A program made the position numbers and the translations under genes. 64,000 nucleotides of DNA, from assembly GCA_965261165.1 (NCBI GenBank), contig OZ253445.1, positions 868,001 through 932,000 on the forward strand, read 5' to 3'. This document shows, in pieces, positions 54,402 through 61,944 of the stretch; positions within the stretch are counted from its first letter, which is position 1, and every line of letters starts with the position of its first letter. The notes under the pieces were generated by a model. That model was given only the letters and a program-made list of their open reading frames with translations. It did not search any database and was not told where the DNA came from. Source of the stretch: SMWN01 sp965261165 (GTDB lineage: Bacteria; Pseudomonadota; Gammaproteobacteria; Eutrophobiales; Eutrophobiaceae).

Positions 54402-56513
54402 CTAAAATTCAAACCGCAGACCAATCTCGATCGCCCGACCAGGCGCTGGTGCCAAATCTTTCAACAGCGAGCTATGGTATCGGATAGACTCATCCAACAG
54501 ATTACTCGCCTTGAAAAAGAACAGCACCTCTTCGTTGCCTATGGGTACGCGATAGTCCGCATAAAAATTTAGCAAGCGGTAGCCTTTGGTACGACTCTCG
54601 TTAATTCCCGCAGCAGATTGTTTCTGTACCTCGCTCCAACGCAGTTTCGCTTGCCAATGCCCATGGGAATGTCTCAATTCCAATCCGGCACGAAGTGGCG
54701 GAATGCGCGGCACATTGCCACGGCTATCAAATTTGGCGCGCACATAATCGCCAAACAGACTGAGCTCGGTAAGATGCTCACCGCTTCGACGCAGGGGGAA
54801 ATTTAATTCCGCCTCCATGCCGTAAAACAAGGCATCTTCCTGTTGGTAGCGAGAAATTTCCACAGCATTCAAAAAAACTGCTGTATCCGCTAGGAAAATA
54901 TAATCAGCAATGTCGTTATAGTAAAAGTTCAACTCCCCGGTTACCTCGCCAAGGTGTTTTCGTAAAGCAATTTCGAAGTTGGTGGATTTCTCCACATCCA
55001 TAGTCGGGTTTCCTATTTCTAATCGCTGCGTCGCCGCATGCTGAATAAGCAGGTCACTGGGCAATTCGTTACAGGCGGTGTTGATATTGGAATACAACTC
55101 TTCCACCGTAGCCGAGCGCTGCGAATGCGCGATGGAGAATAAAAGAGTGGTATCTTCACGAACGTGCCAGATCGCCGAGCTAGAACCGCTCCAGGTCGTG
55201 CCGTTCACATCACAAGCCCCATTGATTTGCTGCAATGACTGGCGCTCGCCACGCAGCCCAAATTCATAAGTCATTGCTGCTACGTCCACGCTGTGCACAG
55301 TAAATATGGCCAAGGAATCGATATCTGTTGCTGGAATAAACGCTTCCTCGCCCAATGCAGAAAAATTGCGATGGGAAAAATGCACGCCGATCACCCCTTC
55401 TCGGCTCTCGCTGCCATTGAGGTGAAATACAAAACGGCCTTCTACGCCGTCTTGCTCAAACAGCGTACCTATTTCTCCATTTGCTTCTACTTCCGCATGC
55501 TGATAATCGACAGCGGCGAGTCGTGCGTGCAACTCCTCAAACCAGCCAGCTAATGGCAATTCCATTTCCATATCGACACGGTCTTGCTGCATGACGATGC
55601 GAACACCTCCTTCATCATCATGGGCGACTTCGTCAATATCCAATGCACCCTCGTGTTCTTCTTCGTGCCCATGGCCTGGAATGCCGTATTCGTTCTCAAG
55701 ACGATTCAGCGAAAAACCGATATAGCCGCCATCGAAAATCCACGATGCGCCGGCTGTCTTCACATTCGCTCGCGTATTGGAGTTTGCAATTTGCCCGCGA
55801 CTTGCCAACAACGCTTCCAATTCTTCAGCATCGCTGCGGTCTACCGTAGAAGGGTTAATGGCGAAGCCGTTTATGTCCACATTATTGCTTTTACGGTAGA
55901 TGCCGTCTAAATGCCAGGCAATATTTCCAGCACTCCCTTCCAATTTAGCGACATTCACTTGATGATCGGAAGCACTGTTGTTTCTAATCTCCACTAGCCC
56001 ACTAAATCCTGGTGGTAAACTTGTAGGAATTCGATTATCGATAACATTTACCACGCCGCCTATCGCGCCATTCCCGTAAAGCAGAGTAGCGGGGCCGCGA
56101 ACCACTTCGATGCGCTCCGCTAAGGCCGGCTCCAAACTATTTGCATGATCGGCACTGATGGAAGACGCATCGATGTTGCCTATGCCACCTTGCAGCACCT
56201 GTACTCGATTGCCTCCCTGCCCACGAATGACTGGCGCACCAACCCCCGGGCCGAAGGAAGCCACCGAGATTCCCACTTGGTCTTGAAGTGTTTCGCCCAA
56301 GGTAGCCGCCGCTTTTTCACGCAGTTCTTCACCACTTAGTATATTTACCGGCAAGGCGGTGTCGGCTCGACTCCGATGCAGAGTCGAAGTGACAATAATC
56401 TCTTCTATTGAATCATCCGCTTGTGCCAATTCGGCAGCCGACAGATTAGTCGATAGCAGCAAGCACAAAAATGTGCAGCTTACGCCCCTTGATTGTTGCA
56501 AATTTAATTTCAT
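54402..56513 (-). CDS. TonB-dependent outer-membrane receptor, ZnuD-like
   Basis: A 703-aa receptor from ATG 56513, chosen because MKLNLQQ begins a proper signal peptide (cleavage near SAAE); the frame extends 12 codons further. TonB box-like EEIIVTST, plug domain (VLQGGIGNIDASSISADHAN, VRGPATLLYGNGAIGG) and a beta-barrel ending in LRFEF. The His/Asp/Glu-rich loop GHGHEEEHEGALDIDE is like the zinc-sensing loop of ZnuD. It probably imports zinc or another metal. The small His/Cys gene lies upstream on the same strand. The base composition looks more GC-rich than nearby genes. Confidence 0.88.
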   Translation of the reverse strand: MKLNLQQSRGVSCTFLCLLLSTNLSAAELAQADDSIEEIIVTSTLHRSRADTALPVNILSGEELREKAAATLGETLQDQVGISVASFGPGVGAPVIRGQGGNRVQVLQGGIGNIDASSISADHANSLEPALAERIEVVRGPATLLYGNGAIGGVVNVIDNRIPTSLPPGFSGLVEIRNNSASDHQVNVAKLEGSAGNIAWHLDGIYRKSNNVDINGFAINPSTVDRSDAEELEALLASRGQIANSNTRANVKTAGASWIFDGGYIGFSLNRLENEYGIPGHGHEEEHEGALDIDEVAHDDEGGVRIVMQQDRVDMEMELPLAGWFEELHARLAAVDYQHAEVEANGEIGTLFEQDGVEGRFVFHLNGSESREGVIGVHFSHRNFSALGEEAFIPATDIDSLAIFTVHSVDVAAMTYEFGLRGERQSLQQINGACDVNGTTWSGSSSAIWHVREDTTLLFSIAHSQRSATVEELYSNINTACNELPSDLLIQHAATQRLEIGNPTMDVEKSTNFEIALRKHLGEVTGELNFYYNDIADYIFLADTAVFLNAVEISRYQQEDALFYGMEAELNFPLRRSGEHLTELSLFGDYVRAKFDSRGNVPRIPPLRAGLELRHSHGHWQAKLRWSEVQKQSAAGINESRTKGYRLLNFYADYRVPIGNEEVLFFFKASNLLDESIRYHSSLLKDLAPAPGRAIEIGLRFEF

Positions 56514-56619
56514 CGTTATTCCACATAGATCAAAACTGATTTTATCCATCGGTAACGAATGACAAGAACGTGCCTTGTTTAACTCGTAAAAATGCTGGCC
56601 GATGGATGGCTGAATTGAA

Positions 56620-56919
56620 TTATGTGTAGGAGGGAGGAGCGCGCGCGGTGGCGGTTGTTGGTGCGGAGAAAGTTTGGCTCTGAACCAGAACCGAGCAAGG
56701 TTGGCTTGATACCAGGGCAGGCAGATTGGTCGAGCCTGGAACTAGCAGGTCATCGACAGAGCCACCTTTCAAACAAATCTCGCAATCGAACCGAGATTGC
56801 AAATCGGCATCATGACTATGACCAAGATCGACAGTTTGCGCAAACAACAGCAACAGACACAAGGCAGCATTCAGCGGTAATGACTTCAAAGCTGTCATGC
56901 GGGCACTAAGTTGTTGCAT
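56620..56919 (-). CDS. Small periplasmic His/Cys protein upstream of the metal receptor
   Basis: A 99-aa protein with a signal-like hydrophobic N-terminus (PLNAALCLLLLFAQTVDL), then GHSHDADLQSRFDCEICLKG, a potential metal site of two His, a CxxC and several Asp. The rest is Ser/Pro/Thr-rich. It starts about 100 bp upstream of the ZnuD-like receptor on the same strand, an arrangement seen with other metal-receptor loci. A role in periplasmic metal handling is inferred. A second Met at codon 8 is a possible start. Confidence 0.6.
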   Translation of the reverse strand: MQQLSARMTALKSLPLNAALCLLLLFAQTVDLGHSHDADLQSRFDCEICLKGGSVDDLLVPGSTNLPALVSSQPCSVLVQSQTFSAPTTATARAPPSYT

Positions 56920-57324
56920 TGCTGTTGTTGCATTGCTCGTGTGTTTGTCTTTGACATTTCTTTCTAAATCACAACTTTACCAAGCTGATTGAGATTCTGG
57001 CTAAAAGTACAAATCCAGTTTTACCCAGAAATCTTATTCTATGCAGGCAAGAGTCCATTAGTAGTTGAGATGAACCAGTGAACCAAGCATTTCTTTCAAT
57101 CAAGTCTTAATTCATTCTACCAAACTCTGCAAGGCATCAACACCGACAATATCCTGCGCCAGCAAAGACCACAGAGATTTAGAGAAAACTGTGAATAATA
57201 ACGCAGCTTACCCGCTAACCAACTCATCATAGAGTGGCGCTTATAAATTGGATTCATGATTAATTAAGCAGATATGAGATTTTATTTATTGTTGATTTTT
57301 GTAATTGTTTTTGATTGCATCTTC
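56920..57324. other. Gap upstream of the metal-receptor genes
   Basis: About 405 bp without a recognised gene. A direct repeat GTTGTTGCATTGCT occurs twice at about 56911-56937. No clear Zur-type palindrome was found by eye. The start of the reverse-strand deacetylase gene is not here; its 3' end lies at 57325. Confidence 0.4.
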
Positions 57325-58326
57325 TCAGACTGTATTAATTTTTTTGCCCAATAGAGTTTCAATATGGACTTTAACTGCGCTGGCAAGTCCATCCAGATTG
57401 TATCCACCTTCTAATACGGAAACTACACGTCCATCGCAATATTGTTCTGCGAGTTGCATTACTATCTTTGTGATTTGCCGATAGCCTTCATCTGAAATAT
57501 CGAAACAACCCAGTGAGTCATCTTGACGACTATCAAAGCCCGCAGATATGATTATTAAATCAGGTTTGAAGTTATGTGCGACAGGTAATAATTTTTCATT
57601 AAAAGCATTAATAATACCTTTATCTGTAGAATTACAATCTAGATGTACATTGATGTTCAGGCCTTTCCCCGCGCCCGCGCCTACTTTACTAGGATGTCCT
57701 GTTCCCGGATAGGCATAGTAATCATGAGTTGAGAAATAAAGTACGTTGGGATCTGAATAAAAGAATGATTCCGTCCCGTCACCATGATGGTAATCCCAAT
57801 CGACGATCAATATTTTTTTCAGACCGTATTTCTCCTGAGCATAGCGTGCAGCAACAGCGACGCCATTATAAAAACAAAAGCCTTCAACTTTCCCTGTGTT
57901 CCTGGCGTGATGCCCCGGTGGGCGTGTCACGCAGAATGCATTCTTCAGTCTGCCACTACACACTTCATCTGTTGCCGCCAAGATGCCGCTAACAACTGCT
58001 AAGGCAATATTATTAGAATTTTCATCATTTGTTTTCAGTGCATGCACATGTTCTGCAGTATGGATTCGAGCAAGATCAGCAAAAATGTCTTTCTTTAGCT
58101 CAATTTTTGTTAACTGTGAAAGCAAGCCTGAATCGTGCATTAGCTTCATGATGCTGCGTAGTCTATCCGGTGACTCAGGATGGCCTTCCTCTAGCCAATA
58201 TTCGAGAAATAAATCGTCGTAGACAATTCCCGTCTTCTTATCTGCTGAGTTTGCTGATAAATTTCTGCATAGGCCAAATACAATAGCGGCAGTCTGTATC
58301 AGTTTAAGAAATACTCTACGATTCAT
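57325..58326 (-). CDS. Histone-deacetylase-like amidohydrolase with Tat-type signal
   Basis: A 333-aa enzyme of the HDAC/acetoin-utilisation superfamily. The core has CVTRPPGHHA, VDWDYHHGDGTE, FSTHDYY, SAGFDSRQDD and LEGGYNLDGLA, which together supply the catalytic His pair and the zinc Asp/His. The N-terminus MNRRVFLKLIQTAAIVFG is a twin-arginine signal, so it appears to act in the periplasm, unlike most bacterial homologues. Substrate unknown; polyamine or small acetylated amines are plausible. Flanked by IS1595 remnants. Confidence 0.85.
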   Translation of the reverse strand: MNRRVFLKLIQTAAIVFGLCRNLSANSADKKTGIVYDDLFLEYWLEEGHPESPDRLRSIMKLMHDSGLLSQLTKIELKKDIFADLARIHTAEHVHALKTNDENSNNIALAVVSGILAATDEVCSGRLKNAFCVTRPPGHHARNTGKVEGFCFYNGVAVAARYAQEKYGLKKILIVDWDYHHGDGTESFFYSDPNVLYFSTHDYYAYPGTGHPSKVGAGAGKGLNINVHLDCNSTDKGIINAFNEKLLPVAHNFKPDLIIISAGFDSRQDDSLGCFDISDEGYRQITKIVMQLAEQYCDGRVVSVLEGGYNLDGLASAVKVHIETLLGKKINTV

Positions 58327-58344
58327 CTTTTTTACTCATTGTAT

Positions 58345-58588
58345 TTAGACTATTAGCAATCTATCTATAATTGTAAAGTTACGTGAATTCAATTTGTAAG
58401 TGCAACTCTTGAGGAGCATAATGAAATACGTGGCAGTCTTGCGCTTCACGCCACACAAACTGGCCGAAGTTCTGGCTGTCGATCCCGAGATAAAATGCCC
58501 GCTCAGGCGAGCTTGCTTGTAATGGCTTAAACGACTCTTTTGCAGGCTTTTCATGATAACCCTTTTCTAGGTTATCTGGGTCAGCCCC
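58345..58588 (-). mobile_element. IS1595-type element, right end and transposase N-terminus
   Basis: The outer end at 58588 is the inverted repeat GGGGCTGACCCAGATAACC, read inwards on the reverse strand. The transposase from 58554 has SRLSHYKQARLSGHF and GSTARTSASL as in the copy at 54042, then a frameshift (FHYAPQELHLQIEF in the next frame) and truncation. It mirrors the left copy and encloses the TonB/deacetylase segment. Confidence 0.75.
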
Positions 58589-58632
58589 TTAGTTTGTTTA
58601 GGATGCAATTGGAATGGGAATTACCAGCATAA

Positions 58633-59614
58633 TTAGCCAATGAACAAATATTGTGATGGAGGGTCGCTAGGTCGATGGCTGTCTGCGAATTCCAACCAAC
58701 GGGTTATTCTCTGTTCAATAGCACAAGATTCTCCCCAATATTCTACGAAGAGATCATCGTTCAACCGCTGTGCAGCATTCACGATAGCCTGTTCATTGCT
58801 CTGAATTGCTCGAATCAGATAATCTCCGCCCCTTTTTGCTCCAGCAACACTGCCTGCGCTGAATAAATCACGAGTTTGTGGTGCGAAGACACCGTGCTGA
58901 GTGAGAAGGTAAAGTGCAGCATCGTCATATTTCCCGCGTTGACGTGATCCTTTGAATATCTGGGGGCACATAAGGGCAGATTCTGCCCGAAGCATTGCCT
59001 TCGTTTCAGCGTTAAGCAACCTATACAGCCTAACCTAGACGGGCAGTGTATGCTCCCGTTCTTCATCGAACCACCGCAGTCGTTCTCCGGGCTTCATACG
59101 CTGTTTCACATGCTCTTTTACCAGATCCATTTTGTCTCGCAGGTCAAGCTGGCGGAAATCATCCAAAGGCATACCGAGATCGGCGAAGAAAGAAGCCTCA
59201 CCATCCATATCAATCATGTAGCGGGGCGAATGAGAAATCCGTACACCTTATTATGGCATCTGAATAGCATCGCCACCTAATTTCAGGAATGTCCGATCTG
59301 CAATATACCGCATAGACCATTCCAGCTTCCCGGTCACGCATCCCCTCAAAAATGCTATTCCCCGTGCCGTGCCAGGAACCCCGCCGCGTAAACTTCACTT
59401 CCACGCCAAAACCATTAACCACGATATCCGGAAAAGCGCTATCGTGAAAGCTCGGATTGGCATTTCCAATTCCTTTGCATGCCAGGCGCAGCTCGGCAAG
59501 AACGGTTTTTTCAAAGTTGGAATCCGTGTCGTATCCAGTCGCACCTGCTTTCGCAGCCTCATTCATACGAAGAACGGCAGCGTTTAACACCGCCTCAAAC
59601 TCTCCCTCGGTCAT
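58633..59614 (-). pseudogene. Type II restriction endonuclease, decayed
   Basis: The product would start MTEGEFEAVLNAAVLRMNE at 59614, overlapping the methyltransferase end by 20 bp. A PD-(D/E)XK site is visible in SAFPDIVVNGFGVEVKF. A frameshift near 59225 takes the reading to RISHSPRYMIDMDGEAS, and an in-frame TAG at 59035-59037 follows EHTLPV; the frame then continues RLYRLLNAETKAMLRAES to a stop at 58633. Two lesions make it a likely non-producer. Target unknown. Confidence 0.7.
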
Positions 59615-60603
59615 TCGGCAAAGACCTGTTGCTGAATAGCCTTGGCAATATGCCATGCCATGCCATGACTGGCGGCACCGCATTTCCAATTTGCCTTTCG
59701 GTTTCGCGCATTCCGCAGGGGAAATCGAATTGGTCCGGGAAAGACTGAAGGCGGGCTTGTTCTCTCAGTGATATTCGGCGATCCAAAGAATAGTGCCATT
59801 GCACATTGCCATGATGTTCCGCCCGCATAGTGGTTGCCGCAGCATTGGCCTTAAGCCGTCGCGACCCCTGACCAGGCGAGGCTTTGGCATTACTCCAGAT
59901 GTGATTGATTTCCGACTTCGGAATCAGTCCAGCAAGATCACCGATTGCCTGTTCACAGGTTGTTGGAGAGGTGTTTTCAGGGCCAGGTGGAAAAAAGCAC
60001 TTATCGCCGCGAACCCCAATGATGAACAGCCGGTCCCGTTTTTGTGGAACGCCATACTCTGACGCCGTATAAATATTTGCCGTTACCGCGTAATCTTCTA
60101 TTTCAAAATCCGACAAGACTTGCCTGCCAAAATCTCCAGCTAACAACCCACGGACGTTTTCCGCGACGAATACACGTGGGTTCAATTGCTTTATTGTCTC
60201 GACCATGAATCGATAGAGAATGGTTCGTTCGCCACCGTCTGCCTGCCTTTTTCCGTTTATTGACACGTCCTGACACGGGAATCCGCCAATCAGTATGTCA
60301 CAGGCTGGCGGCAAAACATCAAGGCACCCCCCGAATGTCGCCACACAGAATATGATCGCCAATGTTTTCGCGATATGTTTTGCAGGCAGCTTCCGAGTTA
60401 TCATTCGCAAATATAATTCGATTGGGCAGTCTGTCGTAGTGCCTTCCATGAAACGCAAATCCACCAGAGAAACCCAAATCCATTCCCCCGCAACCCGAAA
60501 ACAGGCTCACCAGAGACCTTTCATTCGGGATTGGCCGTCCAGCCAGTTTGCAAGCTATTTGCTCGAAATCAGCGGGGATATTTCTTATGGCGAATTCTCT
60601 CAT
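59595..60603 (-). pseudogene. Cytosine-5 DNA methyltransferase split at a C6/G6 homopolymer
   Basis: N-terminal frame (60603, MREFAIRNIPADFE) has motif I SLFSGCGGMDLGF and ends at GDIRGVP-stop. The C-terminal frame has motif IV GGFPCQDVS, ENVRGLL, YGVPQKRDRLFIIG and QIGNAVPP. The break is at six C's, 60327-60332 (GGGGGG in the gene). With five, the reading is GDIRGCLDVLPPACD and the protein is whole, about 335 aa. Either a phase-variable tract, real decay, or a base-calling error. Confidence 0.8.
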
Positions 60604-60614
60604 GTCGCACTCCA

Positions 60615-61134
60615 TCAACTAATTGTCTGTGCGTCAACAAACGCCCCCTCAAATTTCATGGCGGACTTTGCCATAAACTCGACAGCATGCTCTGGGGCAG
60701 ATTGCCGCCACTGGAATTCATCAACATAGCGCTGAAGGTGTTTGGCACTCATGTGGTGGAAAGTCCCATAATATCCACGCTTGAATAGTGCCCAAAAGCT
60801 TTCAATTCCGTTGGTGTGCGCCATATCGCGCACGTATTCCCCCTGCACTGTGATTGACAGATTCATGGGTTCTGTCGATGCCTTTGTAGGCGGTGGCATC
60901 ATCGGTGTAGATCACCGCTTCATCGTCTGTGTAACGCTCCACAAAGCCTCGCAGGGTTGTTGCCCTGGTATCCTTCGCCACCTGCGCCTTAACCCGTCCA
61001 GTGGCGCGATCTCGAACACCTGCAACCGCAACTTTGCCAATGGCCCCACGCCCAGCACGTAGTTTCTTGTTTGCGTGTTTGTTCTTCTCCTTGCCGCCGA
61101 CATAGGTTTCATCGGCTTCAACCGGACCGGCCAT
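60615..61134 (-). pseudogene. IS1595-family transposase, C-terminal part with frameshift
   Basis: Reads VEADETYVGGKEKNKHANKK, then IYTDDATAYKGIDRTHESVN. After a shift at a GGGGG run near 60850 it continues GEYVRDMAHTNGIESFWALF and FHHMSAKHLQRYVDEFQWR to the end. This is the DDE half of an IS1595-type transposase; the N-terminal part is missing. One fewer G restores the frame (NHSAGEYVRDMAH). Confidence 0.8.
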
Positions 61135-61251
61135 TTCTATTTGTTGCTAAATCTCTTTCTTATTGCTCTTGTCATCTTCACTCTCCTCTAGGACAGATTG
61201 TCCCTTTTAGTAAAGGGTGCGTCAAATTGGGGTAGGTTTAGTTTGACCTCC

Positions 61252-61935
61252 CTATGATTTATTCTTTAAACTTTTTTCCATTTCGTCTATTTGTTTCTGT
61301 ATGCTATGCAAGTGATCTAATACTCCATCAATGGCATTAGAAACTGGGTCCGGCATGTCTGCAGCAGCATAGGCATCGAACCCAACATTCTCTGCAAGTT
61401 CATCACGTTTGGTTTTTCTTTCTTTGTCGGTGACGACGTGTCCAGGTATACCGACGACTGTTGAGCATGCGGGTACATTTTTTACGATGACTGAATTAGA
61501 GCCGACATGTGAGCCTTTGCCAACTGTAATCGGCCCCAGTATTTTTGCGCCAGCACCGATAACGACATCATCTTCCAGTGTTGGGTGACGCTTGCCTTTG
61601 TTCCAAGTAGTACCGCCCAGTGTGACACCATGATAGAGCGAGCAATTGTTGCCAATTTCTGCGGTTTCGCCGATGACAATGCCCATGCCATGATCAATAA
61701 AGAAACGTTGACCTATGATCGCACCGGGATGAATTTCAATACCAGTTAAAAAGCGGGCGAAATAAGCAGATACGCGGGCGAGTAAATAAAGTTCTTTTTT
61801 CCACAACCAGTGATTTAAACGATGCAATAATATGGCATGCAAGCCAGGGCAGGCCGTCAAGGTTTCGATGGCGGTGCGTGCGGCAGGGTCGCGTTCAAAA
61901 ACGACTTTAATGTCTTCTTTTACTGTATGAAACAT
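61252..61935 (-). CDS. cysE: Serine O-acetyltransferase
   Basis: Makes O-acetylserine for cysteine synthesis. 227 aa, left-handed beta-helix (hexapeptide) fold: HPGAIIGQRFFIDHGMGIVIGE, GVTLGGTTWNKGKRHPTLED and GSNSVIVKNVPACSTVVG. The active-site His is in FIDHGMG. A C-terminal helical tail of about 60 residues is longer than the shortest EpsC-type forms. Nine bases separate its start from the valS stop. Confidence 0.95.
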   Translation of the reverse strand: MFHTVKEDIKVVFERDPAARTAIETLTACPGLHAILLHRLNHWLWKKELYLLARVSAYFARFLTGIEIHPGAIIGQRFFIDHGMGIVIGETAEIGNNCSLYHGVTLGGTTWNKGKRHPTLEDDVVIGAGAKILGPITVGKGSHVGSNSVIVKNVPACSTVVGIPGHVVTDKERKTKRDELAENVGFDAYAAADMPDPVSNAIDGVLDHLHSIQKQIDEMEKSLKNKS

Positions 61936-61944
61936 ATTCTTAAT

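Noticed and set aside
54007..58588. Intact composite transposon
   Set aside because: Both IS ends carry truncated transposases and no matching target duplication was seen outside the ends.
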